Origin: Lepidostoma basale
Lineage: Eukaryota > Arthropoda > Insecta > Trichoptera > Lepidostomatidae
NCBI GenBank assembly: GCA_022606425.2
Contig: JAHDVF020000462.1
Location: 39,765 to 103,764 of the forward strand
Direction of reading: 5' to 3'
DNA length: 64,000 nucleotides
Shown here one piece after another: positions 30,549 to 42,457 of this stretch; position 1 is the stretch's first letter, and each line of letters opens with the position of its first letter. The translations under genes were made by a program, and so were the position numbers. The notes under the pieces are model-generated. The model ran no database searches and was not told where the DNA came from. It worked only from the letters and a program-made list of their open reading frames with translations.

Positions 30549-31700
30549 AAGTCAGTTTGTATCAGATTAGTTGTATACCATAGCTGAAAAATGGTTCGCA
30601 ATCGGTTCATTATTTTTCGAGTATTATAGTACTATTGCCACATTGCCTTTTATTTATATAGTTTTGTATTTTTGTACTAGTTTTCAAATATTTAAAAATG
30701 TAGCAAGGCAAGCGTTTTCAATCAATAAATCAAACGGCCTACCTCAGGCGGCCTATGTATGTATATTTTAGCTGTCGGGTATTGGATGTCTCGTATTCCT
30801 ATGTTACAGAAACCATTCCCTCGAGAGGGTATAATATGTTTCCTGGGTGTTTTACCCTAAAAAGGGACAGAATAGAAAGTAGGAGATATATAATATTTAT
30901 GGATTTATAAACAAATAAGTCTCAAATGTTACGTTTTCACGATTCTCGTAGTACATTGAAAAAGGACAGTAGAGACCAAAAGTGTCACTCTGGTTCGACA
31001 GTCACCAACTTTCGTTACGCTGCAAAAAATGCGCTTTCCTATTGGAGTTTTATACTTATTAAAATAATAGTAATACACAAATTAACATGTACATATTACT
31101 AGCTAGTTTTTGATTATAATTAATGTTCAGTACAGCAATACCATGATGATCCACTGACGATTGACAGCTCTCATTTAAACCAATTCGAGCGCCAACTCTT
31201 GGTGACTTCGACATCGAACAAAATTACAGCAATATTGACTATCTCGCAAATCTTGTACATCTTTTTTTTTTAAATAAAGTTAGTGTTGTTTACGAAGTTT
31301 TAAATTTTGTTCAATGGATCCGCAAGACAGAGTTATGACGAATATAGAAGAAATATTTATATTGTATTTAAATTGAAAGTAGACATGTATTTTTATTTTG
31401 AATATTAACGCATTTATTTTTTTGGCAAAAAGGGTGTCTGTGTGGTAGTAAATGACACATAGTTAACCCAATTTTCTACCATAAAGATAACAGAGAAATT
31501 AAAAATGATTCCTTCATAGAACCATCTCTGAAAATTTATAAGACTATCTTGCTATTAAAACAAGTTATGTCGTCTTCTCACCATGACCTTGGGCATCATC
31601 ATAAAGGCCTCAATGTCTTGCGCCGGCATACGTTCTGTTTCCACATAATTATTGTTTAGAATTTTAGAAGAAAATTACAACATACAGGTATGTACGCGAT
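30549..31700. other. Mostly unassigned; one Penelope-type tail
   Basis: 31270-31365 carries AATAAAGTTAGTGTTGTTTAC, ATGGATCCGCAAGACAGAG and TATGACGAATATAGAAGAAAT, matching the tail that follows Penelope-type arms at 17.0 kb. The ribozyme part is absent. The rest shows no motif. Confidence 0.5.
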
Positions 31701-33804
31701 TCTTTAGTTGAAGCGCGCTAGGTTCAATATAAGCGTTGCAACATTGACAAGCGCCAATAAAGCTCGGAATGTTACTTCTGCTTGCTTAAAGAACTTCAGT
31801 CGACAAGGAAAATACGTTCACAAAAGGTTCTCTCGAGCAGTTCTGTTTGAGCCGAGCCATTTAAGTTTCCCTGCAACTAGAGCCGGAACTCGGGCGACGT
31901 GTTGTTCATCTCGAAACAGTTGGTGGTTCATAGTGGAAAGAATTCGCAGGAAATGAATTCGGCTCAAGACGGGCACCATTTGCTTTAAATACTCACGTAG
32001 GTAAAATATTCGGCAATTTAAAATAAAAGCAAATGGACACAAAATAATATTGCTTAGAAGTCGGCACTTTCAGTACACATTAGATTAAAGCAAACAGTTC
32101 TAGACGTATACAACGAAATTTGCTTGAACTGGAGGAAATACAAGGAACTGGTCCCTGGAGTACTTTAATTAAAACGAATAAAAACGTGATTGGACCGGTA
32201 GCCCCGATTTCTGCCTGAGTAAACATTTAAGTGGAGGATCACGGCCTCAGTAGGCAGGGCGAGTCGTTTGTCCCTGCTTTGCATGCGGCTCGCCCCGGGG
32301 CTCCGGGGGCGCGAGGCGGCGGCGAGATGAAGGGCGGAGTCTCCACCTGCCAACACGCCGCGGCTTCTATCCGTACTCTGTTTAATTCATTTTGATGAGC
32401 CAAAGGAGGGCTTATGAGCTTAAGCACAATAGACTGGCTTGATGGCGGTTTAGAACAGCGTCTCGGGGGATGTAAGATGAAAATGGGGTTTCGATGTTAC
32501 TTGGCAACAAAAAATTCAATGCTAATGTAGAAAAACTTCCCGCTAATCCGCGTACTTTTTAAGTCGCTGGGCGTCGGCGTGGATCCGGGGTATTTACAAT
32601 AATTAGGGACTAATTTAAAACTTAATTTTGATTAAAAGAAGGATCACGCGGGCGGAACAAAGAAGATTAACTATTACTTTTTATGTAAAGCGGCGAGTTA
32701 ATGGGTCTCCCAGCCCAGGGGATTACGTGTTTATTATCATATCATTCATAGGACCGCTCTGCCTAACTTATTATACTAAGGAAATGTTCCTCATTCGGTG
32801 ATTACTTATAACGAGAGTGCCATAATTAATTCGCCGAGAATCCATAGACAAGTTTATTATATTTGGAATAAACCATCACCTGACCTCATGTTGCGATACA
32901 CGCTCCTTCGAATATACAGGAGGCGAACAATGGCCAGCGTGATGAATTCATAACTTCTGATGAATAATGACCATTTCCTCTTTTTACATTTTCTCTTCCA
33001 TATTTCATGTAGTTCCGTGTATATTATACATCTTGCATTATTTTACAAAGGAGGTATTTTTATAAAACCCAAAACTTAATGAGACTATTAAAAAGTAAAA
33101 CCCTAACTATGTTTCCCTCGCGAAAGAACATTTTTTCGTGAAAAAACACCTGGGCGTGTAAATCCGTTAGAAAATTTCATTGTGTTAATTCTGCGAAGCG
33201 TGCGCCGTGTTCCCGTAGTGCGTATTTTGGCGTCTGCGGGAAGACGAAGAAAGTGTGGAAGTAGCAATGTTATTTTCAAAAATGTAAATATTTATTGATG
33301 AAAATCGTTTCCCCGCCTCCCCTCGCCGACCCGCCCGCCGCCCTGAGATATTACGGCACTTTGCAGCGCCAACATACTTTTTGTGCACTTAATCTTTGAC
33401 TTCTAGGTAAAAGCTCATATAACAATAAGGGTTTCTTGGTTCAGGGATATACGCTCTTCCTTCATGCATGATTTCATTCCGTATATTGCGTCTTTATAAA
33501 TTTCTCGAGATGATATGAGGCGAATAAGAATGATATCACTTTTATGGAGACACCGTATATTCCTTTGACGAAGAATAAACAAGAAATTTATAAAGGGATT
33601 TAACCAATGGTATCGAGTGAAATACCAAACCGTAAATCTGAAGACCGACTCAACATTTAGACTCACTTAGTTATTCTAGGGTATCTGTTTTCCCCACTTA
33701 AATTCCACCCAAAAAGAATAAATACTATTTGTTTATACTCTAATTTCATTGAAATAATATATTTCAAACTATTTTTGGAACACTGTGGACTAAGATTTGT
33801 TGAT
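31701..33804. other. Non-repetitive tract with G+C-rich islets
   Basis: G+C-rich, CpG-rich patches at about 32255-32345 (GGCTCGCCCCGGGGCTCCGG) and 33300-33355 (CCTCGCCGACCCGCCCGCCG) stand out in an A+T-rich window and belong to no repeat family here. Short frames on both strands in these patches look like composition artefacts. They could be promoter-associated or exonic; I cannot show either. Confidence 0.4.
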
Positions 33805-33890
33805 TGTAACACCTGATAATATCAAAATTGGTTGGTGAAACAGTGGTTGCGATAATTTCAAAAAAATTAAATAAATACCGACTATAATAC
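33805..33890 (+). repeat. FB6 arm with hammerhead-like core
   Basis: AACACCTGATAATATC, GGTTGGTGAAACAGTGG, GCGATAATTTC. The core reads CTGATAA (33813-33819), then GAAA (33837-33840); helix II is reduced to ATC/GGT. Diverged FB6 copy. Confidence 0.55.
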
Positions 33891-34139
33891 CAACGGAATA
33901 ATTCCCATTTTAAATATTCCGTGACGTATTCTCTCTCATGTTGCTTGCCAACCCTTTAATGTCAGGCTGCGATTTACTTGTATTTTAACAATAAAAATAA
34001 AGTTTAATATAATTGAAAAAGAGATTTTGTGCTTTTTATATATCTTGACGTAATCAAAATGGTATTAGAGGTCAGAATACACAAAACCATATACTGACAT
34101 ATAGCATTTAGACCAGATATTAGTATACCACAAGAACGA

Positions 34140-34410
34140 AGTCTAAAGTGCGTGTGACAGAAATGCGGGCGCTGAGTATGATAGCAAGAAAGACTCTTCG
34201 AGATAGGGTGAGGAACACGGATATTCACGAAATCTGCAAGATGGAAGATATCGTAAGAGGGCAAACAACGGATAAAATAATAGAATGCGCACGTTCAGAG
34301 GATGGATCCCTCCAGAATCCGGTAGACTTCAATGGGAATCAACCTCCCAAGAGAGGCCAGCCTGACTACATTAACAGGGCAAATGTCCGAAAGAAGAAGA
34401 AGAAGAGTAC
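34140..34410 (+). mobile_element. LINE-F 3' fragment, internally deleted
   Basis: Decodes to LSMIARKTLRDRVRNTDIHE, ICKMEDIVRG, then after a deletion NQPPKRGQPDYINRANV; ends CGAAAGAAGAAGAAGAAGAG. The LRDRVRN-IRE-C motif is shared with the copy at 55.1 kb. Confidence 0.75.
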
Positions 34411-35150
34411 TAAATAATTATTTGATTTGTTCTGACAGACCGATTGTTGACTATTTATGAAAAAGTATCCATGAGTTCCTACGTAAAAAATGTGTTTTAA
34501 TTTCGTAGTCTATGATTTGGTATTGAGTTATTTTAATTTTGTTAAGTTAAAAAAAGTCACTACCAGACGGGATAATGAAGAAAATGAGTCTAAGAATAAG
34601 GGCCCCGCGAGGGAACCAGTGAGTTGGTATGTTTGCTATTTGGTATTTACAAAAACACATCAAAGATTTTTTACTTTGCGGCACGCTTCAAATTACATTA
34701 CCTTTAGCTGTAGGAATTTCGGTTTCTTTATTTTTAGCTTGAATCTTTTGTAAATTTGGCCCAACATTGCACTGGATGGGACAGAGCAAAGCATGAAACA
34801 GAGAAGGCACGCACGAGAGTAATATTTACCCTACTTGGTTCCCTCCCGTAATCGCCCAATCATTCTTTCCTTAGCTACACTATTTTGTATTCAGTCTCGG
34901 TAGCATCCTCTCTAAGAGTACAAAGTTTTCAAACATATTAGGTATTTCCATTCTGTTGCCTCATAAATGTATTGTGTGTAGCTCCCTAAGTGTGTATTAC
35001 GAATGTATACGAATGCATCTGAATATTTCCAACGAGATTTTCTCCATTTGATGCAAAACTCTCCCAAAGAAAAAGATTTATTTTATTACCCTACAGAACA
35101 ACAGAAATTTTTTTCGTGTTTTTATTTACAATTTTTTTATGAATTAAACA
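34411..35150. other. No recognisable feature
   Basis: No repeat match. An 87-codon frame at 34490-34753 has no motif. Confidence 0.4.
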
Positions 35151-35154
35151 CTTA

Positions 35155-35612
35155 TTTATTATTTCTTAAACAATGATGTAAAACTCTATATAATTACGAA
35201 TTATAACGTATGTTTTCTAGAAGTTAATTAACTTACTAACTAACTATCACGCTGTAGACAGAAAAAATCGACCGCCACACTTCACATTCCTGACATATTT
35301 ATTTCGCTTTCTCAACATTCATACACCGTGTCATGCACGCACGTCAATTTCTCCGATTCCCCAAGTGGTCGGCATATAATTTTTGATTTATTGGATCATG
35401 CCCGTTTTTCTCGATTTTCCTCCTTTTCTAGTTAGTAATTTTTTACCATTCTTTCTTTATTCATTCTTTCCATGTATACAAACCATCTTAATAATCCTTT
35501 CATTATTTTGTTTATTATTCACACCGCATTCACTTATTATATTTTTATTCAACACTCTATCATACACAGATTAAGACACATTCGTCTAAGAGATCTCATT
35601 TCTAGAATTTTT
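35155..35612 (-). mobile_element. LINE-A fragment inserted in an FB1 arm
   Basis: 35160-35222 is an FB1 left arm (AACAATGATGTAAAACTC, GTTTTCTAGAAGTT). It is cut by the LINE-A tail TAACTTACTAACTAACTATC. Minus-strand LINE-A then runs to about 35612 (complement of AGATCTCTTAGACGAATGTG, coding RSLRRM). The FB1 arm does not resume clearly on the far side. Confidence 0.8.
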
Positions 35613-35804
35613 TTTTTTATAATTGAAAATAACAGTATATTTTTTTATTCAATTCGGCATTATAAAATTTTACAGTGCTAGTTAAGTTTATCAATATAAA
35701 TGTTTTTATTTATGTAAATGTTTTATATATTTTTGAAAGTAATTGTGCACTCAAAAGTCATCACTATAAATATAAATACCTACCTAAGCAAAAATGGCCT
35801 TCGT

Positions 35805-36013
35805 TATGGAGTATAAGTGCCAACCCTTGGAAGTGAAGCTTGGAGCTAACAAAAGAAGGAGGAAATTAGAATTAATGCCGTAGAAAAGGGATCACTTCTT
35901 TACCTAAGATATCGGAGAAATTGGCATGCCTGCATGAAAGGATGTTTGAATATGTTGAAGAGATGGAAGAAGAAGATCAGGGGAAACGGCGTGAAAGTTA
36001 GCCAGTTAGTTAG
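35805..36013 (+). mobile_element. LINE-A fragment with internal deletion
   Basis: GGAAGTGAAGCTTGGAGCTAAC and GAATTAATGCCGTAGAAA (YGSEAWNW and INAVE regions) are joined directly to AATTGGCATGCCTGCATG and the 3' end GGGGAAACGGCGTGAAAGTTAG. About 350 bp of the consensus are missing in between. Confidence 0.75.
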
Positions 36014-36732
36014 ATATTTAATTAAAACACAATGTAACTACTCGTACCGTGTTCACAAAGGAATCCAAAATGTGAAATATTGCGCTATATAAAGTACAAG
36101 TCCATTAATCACGATAGCCCACCCCAACCGACGACGACACGGAAGCCCTAACTTGCAAACGGTAACGAGCTCGCGAAGTGTTGAAGTAATGACTGTATTT
36201 TGTACAATACAACCCATTCGCAGAGCTGTACCGCTAAGGGCTCCCGCCAAATCAATCGTTTATAGGAATCCATGCCTTCCGAGTAGCATCGAGAAAATAA
36301 AACATTTACACGCGAGAGTCTACAAACCGAACTTCCCCACTAAGCGAGGGAATAAAACACCCCTAGCGTGAACTGCGTACTCCAGATAAGTAAGAACGCA
36401 TTGTTTCGCGTTTTTCTTTACGGCATGTCATTGGGCGAATGTTCTGCGCCCGAATTTCGTTCGTAATTTGTCTCAAAAATCCGAAAACATTTCCCATTGT
36501 ACGCACGCCAAGCGGCCATTACAGGTTATGCCAATTAATCTATTGCAAGAGAAATAGTGTCGTTATGTAAAACATAATCTAATTTATGGCAAAGGAAGTT
36601 ATATGCAAATATGAAATTAATCAAAGGAAACAGATTTAATGTTTCGCAAATCAAGGAAACGTCGGAATACTTAGGCCTCAAAGTTTCGGTATTCAGCCAC
36701 GTAATTATATTTTTAAATTTAATAGAGCATGG
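36014..36732. other. No recognisable feature
   Basis: Slightly higher G+C at 36100-36500. Short frames on both strands lack motifs. Confidence 0.4.
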
Positions 36733-36850
36733 AGTGATTCCCACCGATTACCCAAAGCTATAATATGACGCAGCGATGCCCTTTCGTCAGCTTTGCTCGT
36801 GTCAGGCCCGTTCCTGTCCATATGGGATTCACGTTAAATATAATTTTGAG
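36733..36850 (+). repeat. Repeat K, copy 1
   Basis: GATTCCCACCGATTACCC, AAGCTATAATATGACGCAGC, CCTTTCGTCAGCTTTGCTCG and GGATTCACGTTAAA recur at 37.64-37.76 kb in the same orientation. No coding capacity. Confidence 0.7.
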
Positions 36851-37384
36851 CAAAACATGAGAGAATCCAGGCCACGTATAATCCAAATTACCATATACTC
36901 GTATATCCAACTCTCATAAAAAACAAAAATACATGTTAAATAAAGTAATTTGTTAAAAAAAAACTTAGCCTAACAGAAATTTTGGCAAGAGAAGAACAAT
37001 TATATTTAATTAAATTACGTTTGAAAAACGCGAAAGAATTAGTGAATGATGGAATTAAGATCACTTGGGATTGAATAATATTAAGGGAAATCAACAGCCG
37101 CAAACCACAGCCACGGCTAGAGTTTGAAGAAAAATCAAAAATTTTCGAGTCAAATAACGTAGATTTAAAGTTCTGATTGTGTGATGTGTGTATGAAGCAT
37201 CATAATCTACGAATGTAAAACATGGTACCTAACCAAAAAATAAAGAAACAGACAAGAGATCTTTGCGATGTGGTGTTACAGACACGAATGGTGAGGTTTT
37301 CAGTAAAATGGAAGAAGGGAGACAACTTATCAAAACCTTCGGAAGTGATCCCAATTGACCTACCACATTATACGCTGATGATCT
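36851..37384. other. No recognisable feature
   Basis: Unassigned; includes remnants such as GGAAGAAGGGAGACAAC and GATGATCTCTTGCAC that may be decayed upstream LINE-J sequence. Confidence 0.35.
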
Positions 37385-38105
37385 CTTGCACGACATAATA
37401 GTCCTATATAACGCATTGGTCCGGACCAGACTCGAAAGTAGTTCTGTGATTTGGAGCCTTCACGAGGTCAAATATTGGAGAGGGTTCAAAAAAAAAAATT
37501 TGGGGTATCCCTATATAAGGAAGTATGGTAGCTATCCGTGGTTCTATCCCGTGGCATTTTTTCGGCAATGACATGGGACCAAGCCTCTACAGTTTCTCAA
37601 AGATAGATAATCCATTATATTATATGGCCGAGCCATAGAGGGCTCCCTCCGCTTACCCGAAGCTGTTATAGGCGCAGCGGCGCCTTTCGTCTGCTTCACT
37701 CGTGCACTCTCTAGGCCCGTCCTCCGTCCACGCGGGACTTACGTTAAAAAAACGTTAATAATAAATTATAGTAATAATAATAATAAATAATAATACGAAT
37801 ATGTATATTTGCAACCAAGAGGGACCCAGACCACATTTAAGTACTCATAACCCATTACTTCAGATTAATCAGGGAATATTTTGAGAACTCGGCCTTGTTA
37901 GAAGATGTTGGTTGTTTGTCCCTGATAGATATCTCTGACAGCAAAAGCACAGATTGTTTTACTTACCGGCCGCCAGACGCACCTGCCTCTGGTGACACCG
38001 GTGGGAAAAGCAATTAGTCTGCTGAACGCTATCTCCTCGGAGATCGACGTCTTTCATATTAGTGAAAGTATTCCTAATGTCGAACCATATCTCATGCGTT
38101 CCTGG
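37385..38105 (+). mobile_element. LINE-J fragment (CR1/Jockey-type) with repeat K inside
   Basis: The first part decodes to LYNALVRTRLESSSVIWSLH, then YIRKYGSYPWFYPVAFF, the post-RT region of CR1/Jockey-like LINEs (LY-SLVR-LEY-S-VWSP). After repeat K (37632-37762) it resumes with LSLIDISDS, DCFTYRPP, and an ISLLNAISSEIDVFH segment. Same family as 54.6 kb (minus) and 57.0 kb (plus). Confidence 0.75.
37632..37762 (+). repeat. Repeat K, copy 2
   Basis: CCTCCGCTTACCCGAAGCTG, TATAGGCGCAGCGGCGCC, CGTCTGCTTCACTCGTG, GCGGGACTTACGTTAAA. G+C-rich, about 75-80% like copy 1 by eye. It interrupts the LINE-J reading frame, unless it is a spacer of that subfamily. Confidence 0.7.
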
Positions 38106-38906
38106 TATTATATTGTGTATATTATATTTTACCTGTACTCAATAGATATTTTCAAATTTTATATTGTTTGTAAAGTCTGTTTAGATAATAAGCTGATTTG
38201 ATTTCAATAGAGGGAATGGTTGAGGGGATAAATTATAGAGGGCGCCCCCGGCGGGAGAATCTGTAACACGCGTGCGAAGACAAGAACTGCGTCTCATATG
38301 TTGGAGTTGAGGACATGAACTCCGTCTCAATTTTTTTACATATCGATCTGTATGATTTAAACTGCAAAGAAGATGTAGCACGAACCGATCTATTTCGAAG
38401 ATTATTGCTGTGTACATAACTTAGTAGTATGCCTGTGTTAGTGAAAGTGGTGTTAATATTTGGAAAGGCGATTTATTAAAGCACCTTTAATTCAACACGA
38501 CGATGAAAAAACGGTTTACCTTGCTAAATCAATAAGTAGATTCGGAATGAACTTGTTTGCTTATCTATTCAAGGGTTACACAAACCACGAGCGAGCCACA
38601 TTTTGACAATGGCCCGTTAAACTGAAATTTAAAATACAGCAGGTCACCTTGGACGCCGAGAAGGTGGCACGATAACACATACGGAATATAAATGGATTTT
38701 AATGTCTTAGAAATATGTTTCTATATGAATACTTCCACCGTTAACGAGAACCGATGTTATTGAATGTCTAAAGAAAAATAAAAATAAGCTTACATCGGTT
38801 GGCTCTGTAGAAGCGGTTCAATATTTTATCCACCTTCTTAGACCGTTTGATTTCATATTTTGAAACCTAAAATATTCACGAGGAAAATGCGGCATGATTA
38901 AATACA
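38106..38906. other. No gene; small imperfect duplication
   Basis: At 38272-38330 GAAGACAAGAACTGCGTCTCA is followed by a similar GAGGACATGAACTCCGTCTCA about 36 bp on. Otherwise unassigned. Confidence 0.4.
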
Positions 38907-39070
38907 TCAAATTGTCGATCACGTATTGCATCAAAGAAATTAATGAATCACAGTGTATGAATGTTGAGAAAAGTGTGGCGGTCTATTCTTTCTGCCTACT
39001 TCTAAAGAGAAACGTCTTAATGGTTAATTAGTTAAAATATTTAAATTTGTTTCATTAGTTGTGTTAATTT
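38907..39070 (+). repeat. 163-bp direct repeat, left copy (holds a LINE-A 3' end)
   Basis: Begins TCAAATTGTCGATCACGTA, includes a LINE-A terminal piece (TGTATGAATGTTGAG, AGTGTGGCGGTCTATTC, TTAATGGTTAATTAG) and ends AGTTGTGTTAATTT. Matches 39554-39716 along its whole length. Confidence 0.85.
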
Positions 39071-39553
39071 CTTCTTCTTCTTTTTCTTCCTCAGCCTATT
39101 CCCGTCCACTCCTGGACAAAGGCCTCCTCCATTCGCTTCCAGGTCACTCTGTCCTGTGCAGACTGCATCTAGGTTATTCCGAGGTTGTTGTATCGTTTCT
39201 GACTCTATCTCTTAGGCTTATTCCAAACATTACTCTTTCCATGGCTCTTTGGGTTACTCGCAGTTTCTCGGCACTTTGCTTGGGCAATGTAACAGTTTCA
39301 AGATCATAAGTACCAACTGACAGAACGCAGGCTTCATAGACTTTTCGTTTCAGGTTGATCGGTATTTTCCGGTTTTTAAGGATGTAACTCATGTTTCCGA
39401 AAGCTGCCCAGTTTAGTCCTATTCTCTTTTTTTGCTCTGCGGTTTGGTTATATCGGCCCAATATTATGTCTCGGGTATGTACATTCTTGAACGTTCTCAA
39501 TTCTGTTGCCGTCCACGTTGATTTCAAGCCTTTCTGTGGCAAGATTATATATG
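39071..39553 (-). mobile_element. LINE-C fragment between 163-bp direct repeats
   Basis: Starts (plus sense) with the inverted AAG tail CTTCTTCTTC. Minus strand decodes to GRYNQTAEQKKRIGLNWAAF, NRKIPINLKRKVYEACVLSV, GTYDLETVTLPK, AEKLRVTQRAMERVMFG and SLRDRVRND, then jumps to the 3' terminal AVCTGQSDLEANGGGLC-type end. About 200 bp are missing between. Over 120 codons stay open. Confidence 0.85.
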
Positions 39554-39716
39554 TCAAATTGTTAATCACGTAGTGCATCAAAGATAGAATGAATCACGGT
39601 ATATGAATGTTGAGAACAGTGTGGAGGTCCATTTTTTCTGCCTACTCCTAAAGAGAAACGCCGTGATGGTTTATTAGTTAAAAAATTTAAATGTGATTCA
39701 TAAGTTGTGTTAGTTT
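39554..39716 (+). repeat. 163-bp direct repeat, right copy
   Basis: TCAAATTGTTAATCACGTAG, TATGAATGTTGAGAACAG, CCGTGATGGTTTATTAG, AGTTGTGTTAGTTT: aligns end to end with 38907-39070 at roughly 85-90% by eye. Confidence 0.85.
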
Positions 39717-39735
39717 ATTAAGTAACTTAATGTAC

Positions 39736-39925
39736 AGCGACATTCGTGACCGAGTGTTAGATTCTTTAACTGGCACCCCGAAGGTCCCGGGTTCGATTCC
39801 TGGCAATGGGAGTATGATTGTCACACTGTTATTGTTCTGGTTGACAATAAGCTGACAATAAAATGGCGATGTATAAGCTACCTTTAACATAAGACGTCAC
39901 GAGAATCAATATGATACCATTTACT
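39736..39925 (+). mobile_element. tRNA-derived SINE, best copy
   Basis: tRNA-like head ATTCGTGACCGAGTGTTAGA (box A region at about 39748-39760) and box B GGTTCGATTCC (39790-39800) within CCCGGGTTCGATTCCTGG. The body has AGTATGATTGTCACACTG and GACAATAAAATGGCGATG, and ends CACGAGAATCAATATGATACC. Transcription would be by Pol III from the internal boxes. The head resembles a Ser/Leu-type tRNA. Confidence 0.8.
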
Positions 39926-41094
39926 ATACCGTTTACATCTATTTGACTCGCGCTGTAATGATGTAAAGAATGATTCAACAAAATAATAATTATAATACAA
40001 CAAAGAATTTCCGCTTCAATACTATAATAACCAATCAATTCAAACTACAAAAGAAAGTTCTCCGAGACAAGTTTTCTCGAGTTTCAATTATACTCGTATA
40101 AGAGAAGCAACTGCAGTACCCTTATTATTTCCTGAGGCGCCACCAAACATAAACAGCACGTTCTTCAAATAAAAACACTTCTTATAAGTTCGGAAATAAT
40201 CCGTACGTTGTACGTACAGGGCTGAGTGACGATCAATCACGAAACTTTCCGAATCGAACTAAAGACAGAAGTTTTCTAACTTATTACCGCAACAATTAAG
40301 CGTTATAAAGATAACAGAGATGCCGGGCTTTCTCCGAAAATCGCTCGCCATCAAGACGAACGACGAAAGTTTAGGAAGAATTCAAAAGGGTAAAATTAAA
40401 AAAAAAAGTCAGTTGGGCCGAGAGCTCAGACGGCTGAATATTTTATGCGGAAAGCGGTGTAAGTGAAAATATAAATATCCGTTCACAAAAGCACGGCGTG
40501 TGTTCAAATATGTAATGCGGGTACGTATTATCGTACGACGAACTATTCCCCGCTGGGCACGCAACTCGCCGGCGGTCAACCCCCAACTAACACAGCGAAT
40601 GGTATTATGAAAACCACTCACATAGAAATTAAGCTATTACGAATAAAATTACCTAAATTGGAGAACTGTATGGACGTGTAATGGGTCTGTTGAATTTAAA
40701 ATTAAAGTCATTATTCTTTCGGCTTGGTAAAAAAGACCAACATATTTTTGCTACATGCTTAGCTTTTAACAACATTTCAAACTAATTAACTATCGGCTAC
40801 GTTTCTTAAAGCTTAAGTTATATCCGTTTTTATTTTACAATTAATATTAAGCTAGTTGTAACCCGTGAAATATTCAAGGAAGCACAGATTTTCTATCCTT
40901 TTAAAACTTGTTTTCTATATAATCGCAATCCGTGATAGGTTGAAAATTTTAGTGAAAATCATTTTTTCCACACACGTTAAAATTTCACATTTAACAATAC
41001 CAAATTATTCTTTTGTTTTCTACATTTCTGTCATACAACCATAATCAGAACAAATTTCAAAATTATGTAGATACAGAATAAAAAATTTCGTCTT
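39926..41094. other. No recognisable feature
   Basis: Mixed composition, more G+C-rich at 40300-40600. Only short motif-free frames. Confidence 0.4.
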
Positions 41095-41410
41095 CTTCTT
41101 CTTCTTAGTGTAGGCCTAGTGGCCTGTTTCTTAGGAGGAATTGGCCTCCTGCGAAATCGACTTCCAGCTGTCCATCTCTTTGGTGGTCTGCTCGGGGGTC
41201 GTCTACCATGGGGCTAGCCGTGTAACACAATAAAGGGGAGTCTGGATGGATCCATTCTCCTCACGTGCGCATACACTGGTATGCCTCTATCTTCTCCTTT
41301 GCCTTCCCCACCTAACGACATCCTCGACCTCGCATATCTCCCTTATCCATGTATTCTTTATCCTCTCTTGCAGTGTCTTGATATATTTCTGAGCGTCTTT
41401 ATTTCTGACA
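41095..41410 (-). mobile_element. LINE-F 3' fragment (minus strand)
   Basis: Begins in plus sense with CTTCTTCTTCTTCTTAG (AAG tail inverted). Minus strand decodes to IREICEVEDVVRWGRQRR-like residues, RHTSVCAREENGSIQ and PEQTTKEMDSWKS in different frames, matching the RE-C-VEDM-RW and W-DSW parts of the copy at 55.1 kb. Confidence 0.7.
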
Positions 41411-42457
41411 CTCTAAACCAGTTTTTTGTGATTGCGGTGTGTAGAATAAAATTCAATAAGAAAAAATTGGAGTACTCTCTCGCTCTCTTATATTCAAAAT
41501 ATCCTCTTACTCTTTCTTGATGACATACAGTTTTTGCTTATTAATATTATAATGTCGGATACGTGAGGAGTCGGAGAAACCGACGTGCGAGCAAGATTAC
41601 GTTGTATGAATGTTGAGGAACTATAAGCGATTTGTAAAACTCTACTCAAGACTGTTGTTGACGAATTTATTTTTAATTTTGTAAAATGCCAGATGAAAGT
41701 GCTTAAATATTATAAACTAGATTTTAAAATGTTTTATTTCATTGGGTATAAAAATGGATTGCATTATTTTATAATACAATTAATGATAATAATTCATGTG
41801 ATTAAAAACAGTTTACCATATGTTATCAATAATAATATATCATATTTATTTTCATATGCTTCTCAAGTACTAAAATAATGATCAACTTAAAACATTATAA
41901 AGCGAAAAATGGAAACATGTTTTTTATATGTATTTTTTACTTTTATTAAAAATCGATTGTGAAAAATCATCAAATGATATTTTTTATTATTATATAAAAC
42001 ACACTCGAATTGAGAACGTGGTAGATGTTTGCTAAAGAAACCTGTTTCGGATCCCTACTTCCCCGTATAATTAATTTCACCAGATTGCTGATAAAATTGA
42101 CGCTAAAGCAGGTTAATTTCGTAATAGAAGTGAGAAAGGGTTGTGCCTGGGAAGATGAAGACAGACCTTATTTCGTCTGGGGACTTTTGGAATATGAATG
42201 ATAAAATATGGTGGAAGAGTATACTAAACTTCTATCTCTAGTAAACGTTTAGAAGCGAGTTATCCCCCAATATATATAATATTACATTTCTAAGTGACTC
42301 AGTAAAAGGGTAACGTAAAATTAATTTCAAAATAGTCTATATTTATAAAAAACATTTTTTGATATTAATAATATTTTGATATAATAATATAACAAAAGAG
42401 ATGTTCTGAGAATCTAAATAAATAACATATGAAGCGACAATTTTGTTTATACTTTTA
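41411..42457. other. Mostly unassigned; one LINE-A scrap
   Basis: 41550-41635 (GTGAGGAGTCGGAGAAACC, GACGTGCGAGCAAGATTACG, TGTATGAATGTTGAGGAA) is a LINE-A scrap, plus strand, without tail. The remainder is A+T-rich with no motif. Confidence 0.5.

Noticed and set aside
32165..32427. Overlapping Pro/Ala-rich frames on the minus strand
   Set aside because: Two overlapping frames in a CpG-rich stretch, typical composition artefact; neither has a family motif.
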